DNA of 33,675 nucleotides from Methylococcales symbiont of Iophon sp. n. MRB-2018 (GTDB taxonomy: Bacteria; Pseudomonadota; Gammaproteobacteria; Methylococcales; Methylomonadaceae), in NCBI GenBank assembly GCA_003666325.1, contig QPIL01000103.1, forward strand, positions 1 to 33,675, read 5' to 3'. Under the pieces are notes generated by a model. The model was not told the DNA's origin. It searched no databases and was given only the letters and a program-made list of their open reading frames with translations. The translations under genes and the position numbers were made by a program. Below, in pieces: positions 17,032 to 24,851 of the stretch (positions are counted from its first letter, which is position 1; the number at the start of each line of letters is the position of its first letter).

Positions 17032-17230
17032 ACAGCTTGTTTTTAATTTTTCTTTCAAGATACGGCGTAGATACATGCTCTCAACAGTCCCGAAAAACAA
17101 AGTGAAAACAAAGTGAAAACAATTTAAAAGCTGTGCTTTGTTAATACCCATATTGTTTAAATCTATTTTAACGCAATATAAAAACGCATAGCTGATGGCT
17201 CGGAGTATAATTGTCGATTGCTTCACTTTT

Positions 17231-19051
17231 ATGACGTCCACAGTGCCCAGCCAACATTCTGAGCTTTCAGAAAACAACAAAAAACAATTCACTTGGAATA
17301 CCATTATTCAAGTCGCATTAAAGCATAAAACAGAGCTTATCAGTGCGCATTTAATTGCTATTTTAGCAACTGTTGCCAGTGTACCTGTACCTTTGCTAAT
17401 GCCTTTATTGGTTGATGAGGTTTTATTAAACAACCCCGCCATTATCACTTCATCCCTTAATCTGATCATTCCTGCTGAATGGCAAATCCCCACCATTTAC
17501 ATTACTGCTGTTTTATTACTCAGTTTATTGCTTAGAATGATTGCGATGATTTTAAATATTATCCAAGGGCGTAAGTTTACTTGTATATCTAAAGATGTTG
17601 TATTTGGTATTAGAAAATCATTGCTTAATCGTCTACAAATCATTTCTATGTCCGAGTATGAAAGCTTAGGCACAGGAGCCGTAGTGACCCACATGGTAAC
17701 CGATCTGGATACCCTAGATACATTTATAGGCTCTACTATTAGCAAATTGTTGATTGCTTGCCTAACCATTCTAGGTACTGCCACTATATTAATATGGATA
17801 CATTGGCAATTAGGTTTATTTATTTTATTGCTCAACCCTTTTGTCATTTATTTAGCTAAAAAAATTGGTTCTCGAATTAAGGATTTAAAAGCCAAAGAAA
17901 ATACCGCTTATAGTATATTCCAGCAATCACTCACAGAAACACTGGAAGCCATACAACAAATTCGAGCCAGTAATAGAGAAAAACATTATTGCCAACAACT
18001 GATTGAATCAGCACTTAAAGTTAAAAATCATTCGACTGCTTTTTCTTGGAAAAGTGATACTGCCACACGTTTAAGTTTTCTGATTTTTTTATTTGGTTTT
18101 GATATTTTTCGTGCCAGTGCCATGTTAATGGTCTTATATTCAGGTTTAAGTATAGGGCAAATGCTAGCGGTTTTCGGCTACCTTTGGTTTATGATGGCCC
18201 CAGTACAAGAAATATTAAGCATTCAATATGCGTTTTATGCCGCTAAAGCCGCTTTAAATCGTCTCAACATATTTAACGCATTAGACCAAGAACCTCAGTA
18301 TCCACATATTACTAACCCGTTTAAAAAAACCAAAACTGTTTCCATACGGATTAAAAATCTTCACTTTAGTTACCAAGACGATCCTATATTAAACGGCATC
18401 AACTTATTCATTAATGCTGGAGAAAAAGTCGCTTTAGTCGGTGCCAGTGGCGGTGGAAAATCCACCTTGGCACAAACACTAATAGGCCTTTATCCACCCA
18501 ATAAAGGCATGATTTACTTTGATGAAGTGCCTATCAATAAAATTGGTTTAAAAGTGGTTCGTGAACATGTCTCGACTGTGTTACAACACCCTGCCCTATT
18601 TAATGACAGCATAAGAGCCAACCTAACATTAGGCCGACATGTTTCTGACCAAACTTTATGGAATGCATTACAGGTTGCACAACTAGAAAATACTGTTGCA
18701 GGTTTAGAGTTTAAACTAGATACCATTGTGGGCAGACAGGGTATGCGCCTGTCTGGAGGTCAGCGACAACGCCTAGCCATTGCCAGAATGATAGTTGCTC
18801 AACCTAGTGTCGTTATTTTAGACGAAGCAACTTCTGCACTGGATACAGAAACCGAACAAAAATTACATAACGCTTTAGCCGGTTTTTTAAAAAACAGAAC
18901 AACGATCATTATTGCTCATCGTCTAAGTGCTGTTAAACAGGCAGATCATGTCTATGTATTTGAAGAGGGGAAAATTTGTGAGCAAGGGCAACATGCAACT
19001 TTAATTCAAAACAAGGGTCTTTATGCAAAACTTTATGCTGACTATCAATAA
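17231..19051 (+). CDS. ABC-type exporter, fused membrane and ATPase domains (MsbA-like)
   Basis: About 606 residues from ATG 17231 (MTSTVPSQHS); an upstream ATG at 17195 is in frame, and neither has a strong ribosome binding site. Residues about 25-320 hold six membrane helices (type I exporter fold); the C-terminal ATPase has Walker A GASGGGKST, signature LSGGQRQRLAIAR, Walker B VVILDEAT and H-loop IIIAHR. The half-transporter should act as a dimer in the inner membrane. Such proteins flip lipids or export drugs or peptides; the substrate cannot be read from sequence. The end overlaps rnm by 29 bases, so the two are co-translated. Called MsbA-like by architecture only; a true msbA would normally sit beside lpxK. 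Confidence 0.88.
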   Translation: MTSTVPSQHSELSENNKKQFTWNTIIQVALKHKTELISAHLIAILATVASVPVPLLMPLLVDEVLLNNPAIITSSLNLIIPAEWQIPTIYITAVLLLSLLLRMIAMILNIIQGRKFTCISKDVVFGIRKSLLNRLQIISMSEYESLGTGAVVTHMVTDLDTLDTFIGSTISKLLIACLTILGTATILIWIHWQLGLFILLLNPFVIYLAKKIGSRIKDLKAKENTAYSIFQQSLTETLEAIQQIRASNREKHYCQQLIESALKVKNHSTAFSWKSDTATRLSFLIFLFGFDIFRASAMLMVLYSGLSIGQMLAVFGYLWFMMAPVQEILSIQYAFYAAKAALNRLNIFNALDQEPQYPHITNPFKKTKTVSIRIKNLHFSYQDDPILNGINLFINAGEKVALVGASGGGKSTLAQTLIGLYPPNKGMIYFDEVPINKIGLKVVREHVSTVLQHPALFNDSIRANLTLGRHVSDQTLWNALQVAQLENTVAGLEFKLDTIVGRQGMRLSGGQRQRLAIARMIVAQPSVVILDEATSALDTETEQKLHNALAGFLKNRTTIIIAHRLSAVKQADHVYVFEEGKICEQGQHATLIQNKGLYAKLYADYQ

Positions 19052-19880
19052 TACTGAAAGATATGATTTACACTGCCATTCCATGGCATCTGACGGCTCC
19101 CTGACACCAACAGAACTGATAAGCCGCGCTAAAGAAATGGGCGTTACCTCATTAGCTTTAACCGACCACGACACCATTAATGGTCAACAAGAAGCTAAAA
19201 TTGCCGCCCGCGACCATGGCATTAATTTTATCCCTGGTATTGAGATTTCAACGACATGGGAAAATAAATGCTTCCATATCGTCGGTTTGAATATTAATCC
19301 TGAGCATGACAAATTAACGCATGGTATAAAAAAGTTACAAACACTGCGTGCAGAACGTGCCAAAAACATTGCCCAAAAGCTAGAAAAAAAATCTATCCCC
19401 AACTCTTATGAAGCGGTTATTAAAGCTGCCAAAGGTGGAATGGTAACCCGTGCTCATTTTGCCAGTTACCTACTGACGCAAAACTATGTCTCTACCCAAC
19501 AAGAAGCTTTTGACCGTTACTTAGGCAAGGGTAAGCCCGCTTTCGTATCAACTATTTGGGCAGATTTACACGATGCCATTGACTGGATTAATCAAGCAGG
19601 TGGCGTGGCTGTTATTGCTCATCCCTTACGATACAAAATGACAGCCAGTTGGATGCGCCGTTTTTTATCTTTTTTTAAAGAAGCAGGTGGACAAGGGCTA
19701 GAAGTTGTTACCGGAAGAAGCAATCCAGATGAAATAAGACGTGCACTCAATTATGCAAAACAATATGATTTAGCTGCATCGGTAGGTTCAGATTTCCATA
19801 CCCCAGATAACCCATGGGTAGAATTGGGTCGCTTAGCACCATTACCTAAAAACATCACTGCTATTTGGGAATTGTTTTAA
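19023..19880 (+). CDS. rnm: RNase AM-type PHP-domain phosphoesterase (YciV)
   Basis: A 285-residue PHP-domain protein with all metal-ligand motifs: DLHCHSMASDGSLTP, LALTDHDT, PGIEIST, VIAHPLRY and VGSDFHTPDNPW. The family member YciV/TrpH in E. coli is RNase AM, a 5'-to-3' exonuclease that trims 5' ends of rRNA and degrades short RNAs and 3',5'-bisphosphonucleotides. Usual length about 280-293. It starts within the end of the ABC exporter gene; an alternative in-frame Met at 19035 lies closer to the PHP domain. It does not resemble histidinol phosphatase in the rest of the chain. Confidence 0.88.
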   Translation: MQNFMLTINNTERYDLHCHSMASDGSLTPTELISRAKEMGVTSLALTDHDTINGQQEAKIAARDHGINFIPGIEISTTWENKCFHIVGLNINPEHDKLTHGIKKLQTLRAERAKNIAQKLEKKSIPNSYEAVIKAAKGGMVTRAHFASYLLTQNYVSTQQEAFDRYLGKGKPAFVSTIWADLHDAIDWINQAGGVAVIAHPLRYKMTASWMRRFLSFFKEAGGQGLEVVTGRSNPDEIRRALNYAKQYDLAASVGSDFHTPDNPWVELGRLAPLPKNITAIWELF

Positions 19881-20236
19881 TACCATTTTCGCAGAAACAT
19901 ACGCCAGTGACTGCATAAACCCAGTATTCTAGCCATGCTTGCTTGTTATCATGCCATTTCAGCAAAGCTCTGCCAACAAGCAATGAAAAGGCCTCTGAAG
20001 TTGGTAAGTCTATTGGCAATAGGTTTGCATAAAACGTAGAATATTGCTAAAAAAGGTTAGGGTAAAAACCAATTACTCTAACCCCTTGATTTGAGTAAAA
20101 AACCTCTAAAAATTGGGTCAATAACTCAGAAAAGGTATCTAAACAGTTAAAACGCTTTCAATCATTGCTTAGAAATTATTAGCAAGCGTAAATCAGATAG
20201 ACAAAGGGTTATTGTTATTGAACAGATTTAGTTTTA
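19881..20236. other. Gap with inverted REP-like site and gene debris
   Basis: CAATTACTCTAACCCCTTGAT at 20069-20089 is an inverted relative of the GGGGTCAGAGTAATTGA repeats at 20514-20600. A short open stretch near 20130-20190 (EKVSKQLKRFQSLL in the plus frame) may be debris of a lost gene. Nothing else could be identified. Confidence 0.45.
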
Positions 20237-20301
20237 ACTGTACAGCGATAAAAAATGGACGGTTTGGACAGGTTGGACGGTATAAAATGCAATTTATATT
20301 T
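20237..20301. repeat. Shared upstream segment, copy 1
   Basis: ACTGTACAGCGATAAAAA followed by TGGACGG, GGACAG and TATAAAATGCAATTTAT. A diverged copy with the same order of blocks lies at 20826-20890, before the truncated Fic gene. Both copies sit immediately upstream of a gene start. Confidence 0.6.
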
Positions 20302-20320
20302 TTGGAATATCAAACAAAAA

Positions 20321-20413
20321 ATGAAATTTAATCAGCAACTAGAAAAACTTTTAAAAACACTTGATAAATTCACTGATAAAGAAGGTGTTTTACTCAAACA
20401 AAACATTACCTAA
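20321..20413 (+). pseudogene. N-terminal fragment, probably of a type III-like DNA methyltransferase
   Basis: Thirty codons: MKFNQQLEKLLKTLDKF then TDKEGVLLKQN, ending where the duplicated RAYT fragment begins (20404). The opening (a short helix with KLL, then F-x-D-x-x-G-x-L-L-K) resembles the start of type III Mod-like DNA methyltransferases. The rest is absent. The stop codon is provided by the inserted sequence. The assignment is by eye on few residues. Confidence 0.4.
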
Positions 20414-20511
20414 TACCAGCCCTTTGTTGCTTACATTTCTAATAACATTAATCGTTTTAATTGCTAAAGCATCAATGTTGCTTTTATATTGCTTTAATCG
20501 CTCAGACTTGT
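20404..20511 (-). pseudogene. Duplicated RAYT transposase fragment, copy 1
   Basis: A 108-bp segment identical to 20692-20799. On the minus strand it encodes part of the C-terminal region seen in the larger fragment at 20588-20815, from near SERLKQYKSNIDALAIK to NKGLVLGN. It is bounded on the left by the broken methyltransferase start and on the right by GGGGTCAGAG repeats. Confidence 0.7.
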
Positions 20512-20513
20512 AG

Positions 20514-20602
20514 ATCAAGGGGTCAGAGTAATTGATCAAGGGGTCAGAGTAATTGATTTCAGATCAAGGGGTCAGAGGATCAAGGGGTCAGAGTAATTGA
20601 TT
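20514..20602. repeat. REP-like tandem repeats (GGGGTCAGAGTAATTGA)
   Basis: Four occurrences of ATCAAGGGGTCAGAG, three of them followed by TAATTGA, within about 90 bases. Sequences of this type commonly lie around REP-associated tyrosine transposases (RAYT, Y1 family); a RAYT remnant is directly adjacent. Inverted relatives lie at 20069-20089 and 21539-21573. Confidence 0.75.
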
Positions 20603-20815
20603 TCTAAACCACTCTGATTTTCTATCTCCACCCCTTGTAAAAAACTGAATTTTCCGTTTAATTTGCTTTTCAATTTTTTGTAAAAATCCTTCATTACCTA
20701 ATACCAGCCCTTTGTTGCTTACATTTCTAATAACATTAATCGTTTTAATTGCTAAAGCATCAATGTTGCTTTTATATTGCTTTAATCGCTCAGACTTGTT
20801 AAAACCTAACTCCAA
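20588..20815 (-). pseudogene. C-terminal fragment of a REP-associated tyrosine transposase
   Basis: Seventy-five codons open on the minus strand, with VSNKGLVLGNEGFLQKIEKQ and FTRGGDRKSEW. The block KGLVLGNEGF...I-E-x-x and the basic G-G-D end match the C-terminus of Y1/RAYT transposases. The catalytic HUH motif and the tyrosine, which lie upstream in the family, are missing: the sequence before codon 1 is unrelated. The stop is inside the REP-like repeat. Part of it is duplicated at 20404-20511. Confidence 0.7.
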
Positions 20816-20825
20816 ATACAGTGTC

Positions 20826-20890
20826 TAAACTGTCCAGCGATAAAAATGGGCAATGCAGGACAGTTGGGACAGTTAAAATACAATTTATTA
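20826..20890. repeat. Shared upstream segment, copy 2
   Basis: AAACTGTCCAGCGATAAAAA followed by TGGGCAA, GGACAG, GGGACAG and TTAAAATACAATTTATT. Same block order as 20237-20301, with several substitutions. Confidence 0.6.
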
Positions 20891-20909
20891 AAAATATATC
20901 TAACGACTA

Positions 20910-21215
20910 ATGCTTGAATTTTTACCCGTCAAACAAGATTTAGAAACTAAAGGGATTTCAAAAAAATCTATTAGCGCTAATAGAGCTTTGGCGATTCTTA
21001 ACGAAACGGCAAAAAACGTGCCTAATCGTTTTATCTTGATTAATGCCTTGACCTTGCAAGAAGCAAAAGACAGTAGCGAGATTGAAAACATTATCACCAC
21101 CCAAAAGTATTTACAAGAAATAGAGCGGTTAGGGATATTTGAAAACATCAAAATAAAAAATAGCGATTTTTATATTAATATTAGTTTATTAAAAAGGTTA
21201 AGAAAAGGAATATAA
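20910..21215 (+). pseudogene. Fic-family protein with catalytic domain deleted
   Basis: A 101-codon open frame. Residues 1-66 are the Fic N-terminal domain (FLPVKQDLETKGISKK, NRFILINALTLQEAKDSSEIENIIT, where SSEIENI is the inhibitory-helix-like motif of Fic_N proteins). Directly after IITTQ the chain continues KYLQEIERLGIFENIKI...FYINISLL, which looks like the winged-helix end of full-length Fic proteins of about 370 residues. The whole central AMP-transferase domain with HPFxxGNGR is absent, yet the frame is kept. It may be a neat internal deletion or, less likely, a stable two-part remnant acting as an antitoxin-like or DNA-binding protein. No ribosome binding site is evident. Confidence 0.65.
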
Positions 21216-21313
21216 ATTAACCTAGATTTTAACAATGTTAAAATAATGATAAAAAATCAACATAGGTGTTAGCTTATGTTGAAAAAATGGGGAAAATTAC
21301 CCATAGACTAATA

Positions 21314-21575
21314 AAAGCAAATTATAAAAATAAGTGGAATACTAAAAGATACAAACTACAAATTAACCCAGTTTAAAGATGAATATATTACTAAAATAGT
21401 AATCGCTTATCTTTCAAAAATAAGCAAGGGGCAGGTAAATTTTATCAATTGCTTAGTGCGTAAAAAAGGCATTCAAATCAAACCAGAAGAAGTGCTTAGA
21501 CAGTTGTTTTTATTATCATTACATAAGGATTATAAAATCAATTACTCTTGTATCTTACCCCTTGATTTTACTTGA
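21314..21575 (+). pseudogene. Open remnant of unrecognised gene and inverted REP-like site
   Basis: An open frame without a start codon encodes about 85 residues including KDTNYKLTQFKDEYITKIV and IQIKPEEVLRQLFLLSLHKD. It ends in an inverted REP-like sequence (ATCAATTACTCTTGTATC, then ACCCCTTGATTTT). It reads like part of a protein, but I do not recognise the family. It may be the tail of a gene destroyed by rearrangement. Confidence 0.3.
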
Positions 21576-21589
21576 TTCTTGATTTTCAA

Positions 21590-22096
21590 TTATTTTCCAT
21601 AAACGATATTATTTGTTTCAGATGCTAATAGCATTTTCTTTATTTCTAAAGATTTTCCACTCGTTTTTCCCATGTAGCCACCCAAACCTGACTTTGAAAC
21701 AACTCGGTGACAAGGAATGATCCCTGGAAATGGATTATCTCTACAAGCATTTGCCACAGCTCTTGCTCCAGAGCCTATTTGCTTTGCAAGCTGTGAATAA
21801 CTAATGACTTGACCTGTGGGTATTTTACAAATTTCATTCCACACTTTACATCTAAAAACACTACCTTGCTTTTGTAAATTTAAAGTTAAACAGTCGGATT
21901 GATTATTCAAGTTTGCTGATAAATCTGTTACCCATTTATTTTTAAGCCTTGAATCTATAGCAGAGCCAAAATACCATTCTGTTTTTGTTATGACATTATC
22001 GTAGTGATAAATACGAAGAACTCCAGCAGAGGTAGGTATATTGATAAACTCTTCTTCACTGTCACCCCGCTCCATCCAGTTTATAATGATCGGCAT
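21590..22096 (-). CDS. ogt: Methylated-DNA--protein-cysteine methyltransferase
   Basis: A 168-residue suicide repair protein. The C-terminal DNA-binding and acceptor domain (residues about 85-165) has FRCKVWNEICKIPTGQVISY, the arginine-finger helix GARAVANACRDNPFP, the acceptor motif IPCHRVV and GGYMGK. It transfers alkyl groups from O6-alkylguanine or O4-alkylthymine to its own cysteine. It has no Ada-type zinc domain; length fits Ogt. It stands alone next to the degraded defence region, with repeat-rich sequence downstream and upstream. Confidence 0.93.
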   Translation of the reverse strand: MPIIINWMERGDSEEEFINIPTSAGVLRIYHYDNVITKTEWYFGSAIDSRLKNKWVTDLSANLNNQSDCLTLNLQKQGSVFRCKVWNEICKIPTGQVISYSQLAKQIGSGARAVANACRDNPFPGIIPCHRVVSKSGLGGYMGKTSGKSLEIKKMLLASETNNIVYGK

Positions 22097-22200
22097 CTTG
22101 TTCCATTAATACATTTATAAAGTCTCATGCCTATATTACTTAATTTTATTAAATTCTTAGTCCTAAATTAAGGTTAGAACGCAACAAATAACCTATCCAT

Positions 22201-22239
22201 CTTAGCCGTTACCCTAAAAATCACCCATGTAAAAACTCA
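22201..22239. repeat. 39-bp direct repeat, left copy
   Basis: Begins CTTAGCCGTTACCCTAAAAA and ends AAAAACTCA. It is identical to 22350-22388. The two copies flank a long palindromic element. Confidence 0.85.
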
Positions 22240-22248
22240 GATCCGTAG

Positions 22249-22317
22249 GGTGCGTTTGCCCACCAGGGATGGTGGAAATGCAGTAAGATTGTCTGGAACA
22301 ATCTCTGCCCACGCACC
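22249..22317. repeat. Long palindromic element with 52-bp module (inverted)
   Basis: GGTGCGT (22249-22255) and ACGCACC (22311-22317) form a perfect outer stem around one 52-bp module. It is the reverse complement of the elements at 2694-2760 and 2841-2908. Short heptanucleotide-like remnants (AGTCCTT) follow at 22339-22350. Confidence 0.9.
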
Positions 22318-22349
22318 AGAACTAATCAAAAATCAAGGAGTCCTTAGTC

Positions 22350-22388
22350 CTTAGCCGTTACCCTAAAAATCACCCATGTAAAAACTCA
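22350..22388. repeat. 39-bp direct repeat, right copy
   Basis: Identical to 22201-22239. The distance from start to start is 149 bases. The right copy leads into the rplS terminator. Confidence 0.85.
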
Positions 22389-22392
22389 AGAC

Positions 22393-22425
22393 AAAAAAAA
22401 GGCAGCTTAAAAGCTGCCTTTTTTG
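22393..22425 (-). terminator. Terminator of the rpsP-rimM-trmD-rplS operon
   Basis: GGCAGCTT and AAGCTGCC form an 8-bp stem with a 2-base loop. T-runs flank it on both strands, so it can stop transcription from either side. It lies 14 bases past the rplS stop codon. Confidence 0.92.
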
Positions 22426-22438
22426 ATAGCAAGTTATC

Positions 22439-22786
22439 TTATCCTAGTTTTTCTTTAATTCTGGCTGCTCTACCTGTTAAGTTACGCAGATAATATAATT
22501 TGGCTCTACGAACTGCACCACGGCGTTTAACTTCTATACTGCTCACTAATTTACTATGTGTTTGAAAAACACGTTCCACACCCACACCGTAAGAAATCTT
22601 ACGCACGGTAAAAGCTGAATGTAAGCCACGATTGCGTTTTGCAATAACAACACCTTCATAAGCCTGAAGTCTTGCGCGACTTCCTTCTTTTACTTTAACC
22701 TGTACCACAACCGTATCGCCTGGAGAAAAATCAGGGATGTCTTTATTTAACTGCTCAGCATTAATCACATCAATAATATTTGTCAT
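22439..22786 (-). CDS. rplS: 50S ribosomal protein L19
   Basis: A 115-residue L19 located at the 30S-50S interface. Conserved blocks: [54 protein letters not shown] and [20 protein letters not shown] choose ATG 22786 because AAGG lies 7 bases upstream; a GTG two codons earlier is too close to it. Last gene of the operon, ending in a strong terminator. Confidence 0.97.
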   Translation of the reverse strand: MTNIIDVINAEQLNKDIPDFSPGDTVVVQVKVKEGSRARLQAYEGVVIAKRNRGLHSAFTVRKISYGVGVERVFQTHSKLVSSIEVKRRGAVRRAKLYYLRNLTGRAARIKEKLG

Positions 22787-22847
22787 TACCACACCTTAAA
22801 CATTCAATTTAATTCTAAAACAATAGTTGTACACAATCATTTTACTT

Positions 22848-23591
22848 TTATACTTCATTCAAAAACGCATTCAATAAAGCATCTTGCTCTACTGTTAAGA
22901 CTTTTTTTTCCAGCAAATCAGGTCGTCTCAACGCGGTACGCCCTAATGATTGCTGCATCTGCCATCTTTCAATGGCTTGATGATGACCGCTAAGCAATAC
23001 ACTAGGTACTTTTCCTAAGTTGCCTTGCTCTGGTCGAGTAAAATGCGGAAAATCTAACAAGCCATCAACATGAGAATCCTGTTTTGCCGAATTTTCATCG
23101 CCTAAAACACCAGGAATAAGTCTTGTTATTGCATCTATTACGATTAAAGCCGCTAATTCACCGCCACTGATGACATAATCACCCAGCGACCATTCTTCAT
23201 CACACACCGATTCAACAAATCGTTCATCAATGCCTTCATATCTTCCTGCTACCAGAATTAACTGAGACTGCTGACTGGCTTGAGCTAACAAATTTTGTGT
23301 AATCTGTTTGCCCTGAGGGCTTAAATAAACAACTTTACAATCACTATTTCTATGGCTATTCTTTGCATTATTAACAGCATCTGCAAGCGGTTGATATTTC
23401 ATCACCATGCCAGGACTGCCCCCATAAGGCTTGTCATCCACCGTCCGGTGCTTATCTTTAGCATAGTCTCGGGGATTCCATACTGATAAGCCAACTTTAC
23501 TTTGCTCTATCGCCTTACCGGTAACGCCATAACTAGATCCTTGCAAAATCATCTCAGGAAATAGCGTTATTATGTCAAAGCGTAAACTCAA
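22848..23591 (-). CDS. trmD: tRNA (guanine-37-N1)-methyltransferase
   Basis: A 247-residue SPOUT methyltransferase that places m1G37 next to the anticodon, preventing +1 frameshifting, especially in tRNA-Pro(GGG/CGG) and some Leu and Arg tRNAs. It shows LRFDIITLFPEM, the tRNA/SAM pocket segments DDKPYGGSPGMVMKYQPL, LVAGRYEGIDERFVE and the trefoil-knot GDYVISGGELAALIVIDA. Its start overlaps the rimM stop by 4 bases, indicating coupling. Length and order match the standard operon. Confidence 0.97.
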   Translation of the reverse strand: MSLRFDIITLFPEMILQGSSYGVTGKAIEQSKVGLSVWNPRDYAKDKHRTVDDKPYGGSPGMVMKYQPLADAVNNAKNSHRNSDCKVVYLSPQGKQITQNLLAQASQQSQLILVAGRYEGIDERFVESVCDEEWSLGDYVISGGELAALIVIDAITRLIPGVLGDENSAKQDSHVDGLLDFPHFTRPEQGNLGKVPSVLLSGHHQAIERWQMQQSLGRTALRRPDLLEKKVLTVEQDALLNAFLNEV

Positions 23592-24097
23592 AAATCAGGA
23601 TCCCAATCAACAATCATTAACTTATTTTCAAGATCAATATTTTTTACTGTTTGTTCCAGTAAAAATGGAATCAAACGCTCGGTTTCACCCTCTTTAACAA
23701 CCAGCACATCATTGGCACCCGTTTCCAACAAATAATCAACAATACCTAGTGCAAATCCTGTTTCTGTTTCTACTTTCAGACCAACAAGATCAGTCCAATA
23801 ATATTCGCCTTCTGCGGTTTTAGGCAACTGATCCTTATTAATTAATATTTCCCAGCCAGAATAGGATTTTGCAATATCTCTATCTGTAAAAGTTTCTAAA
23901 CAAGCAACAACCGTCTTTCCCTGTTTTTTTCCGCTTAACACATTGACTTGCTTTGTTTCATTGCCCTTTTTTAAAATCCAAGGAGAATAATTTAATATAT
24001 TCTCCCTAGGTTCGGTCAATGAATAAATCTTAACCCAGCCTTTTATACCAAACACACCATATATTTCACCAACATTGAGCAGAATTATCTCTGACAA
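23588..24097 (-). CDS. rimM: Ribosome maturation factor RimM
   Basis: A 169-residue factor that binds ribosomal protein S19 and helps mature the 30S head. N-terminal RimM domain: VGEIYGVFGIKGWVKIYSLT. C-terminal PRC-barrel: GEYYWTDLVGLKVE, LGIVDYLLETGANDVLVV, RLIPFL and the end MIVDWDPDF. Third-codon-type overlap with trmD (4 bases) and a 19-base gap after rpsP. If the S16 tail upstream in the operon varies in length, the distance to rimM does not change, since the repeat is coding. Confidence 0.95.
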   Translation of the reverse strand: MSEIILLNVGEIYGVFGIKGWVKIYSLTEPRENILNYSPWILKKGNETKQVNVLSGKKQGKTVVACLETFTDRDIAKSYSGWEILINKDQLPKTAEGEYYWTDLVGLKVETETGFALGIVDYLLETGANDVLVVKEGETERLIPFLLEQTVKNIDLENKLMIVDWDPDF

Positions 24098-24116
24098 AAT
24101 GCTGTCTGGACTTATC

Positions 24117-24548
24117 TTATGTGGCTGTTTTAACGGTGTCTTTAACAGCGTCTTTAACGGTGTCTTTAACAGTGTCTTTAACAGTGTCTTTAACAGTGTC
24201 TTTAACAGTGTCTTTAACAGTGTCTTTAACAGTGTCTTTAACAGTGTCTTTAACAGTGTCTTTAACAGTGTCTTTAACAGTGTCTTTAACGGTGTCTTTA
24301 ACAGCGTCTTTAACAGCGTCTTTAATTAATCTAGCAACACGAGCAGAAGGTTGTGCGCCTACTGATTTCCAATAAGCAATACGCTCATCTTCCAAACGTA
24401 ATCTTTCTTCGTTACCGCGAGCGAGCGGGTTAAAAAAACCTAAACGCTCAATATAACGACCATCACGACTTTTTCTGCTGTCTGCCACAACAACGTGATA
24501 AAAGGGACGGTTTTTTGCACCACCTCTTGCAAGACGAATAGTTACCAT
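24117..24548 (-). CDS. rpsP: 30S ribosomal protein S16 with KDTV-repeat tail
   Basis: A 143-residue protein. Residues 1-75 are a normal S16 ([54 protein letters not shown]), a 16S rRNA-binding protein needed for 30S assembly. S16 usually ends within about 80-90 residues. Here residues 76-139 are 16 tetrapeptides in a row: KDAV, KDAV, 12 [12 protein letters not shown], then KTAT and the stop. The tail is charge-balanced (alternating Lys and Asp) with Val every fourth residue. The frame stays open through the entire 192-bp repeat and joins rimM after 19 bases, so it is translated. AAGG lies about 8 bases upstream of the ATG. First gene of rpsP-rimM-trmD-rplS. Confidence 0.95.
   Translation of the reverse strand: MVTIRLARGGAKNRPFYHVVVADSRKSRDGRYIERLGFFNPLARGNEERLRLEDERIAYWKSVGAQPSARVARLIKDAVKDAVKDTVKDTVKDTVKDTVKDTVKDTVKDTVKDTVKDTVKDTVKDTVKDTVKDAVKDTVKTAT
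24132..24323. repeat. 12-bp tandem repeat coding the S16 tail
   Basis: Sixteen units of 12 bp, coding-strand consensus AAAGACACTGTT. From the S16 core outward, the third codon reads GCT, GCT, ACC, ten ACT, ACC, GCT, ACC. A uniform centre between variant edge units is what unequal exchange or slippage produces. No unit is interrupted or out of frame. Confidence 0.97.
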
Positions 24549-24851
24549 GTATTTACCTTAAAAATATTCAATCAAAAATTAATCCGCCTATTCTACGCGA
24601 TTTTTTATAGATAGGGAATATTATTTAAAAAAACTGCATAAATAATTAACAACCACCGATAAATAGTATGAGACCCATTATAATAAGCGGATCCGTGACT
24701 TTAGCGAGAAAAATAATTTTCTCACAATAACAGGGAAAATCTTTAGAATTTACTTAAAAACCAAGTAATGCACTGTTTATGCTAACAAGCTACCCTTGTT
24801 TTTTTAAGTGGAGTAGATATTGAAGTTTCTAGCACAGATAACAGACCTTAT
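24549..24851. other. ffh-rpsP intergenic region
   Basis: It should hold the end of the ffh transcript and the rpsP promoter (minus strand). GAGAAAA-ATAA-TTTTCTC (24706-24723) is a perfect 7-bp hairpin. A TAGAAT hexamer about 40 bases before the rpsP start could be a -10 box, with no good -35. No gene seen. Confidence 0.45.

Noticed and set aside
17497..17847. 116-codon minus-strand frame inside the ABC exporter
   Set aside because: Fully inside a well-supported gene on the other strand.
24075..24375. Two long plus-strand open frames with repeated VFNS or VSLT
   Set aside because: They are shadows of the 12-bp repeat that codes the S16 tail on the other strand; a 12-bp period keeps all frames open.
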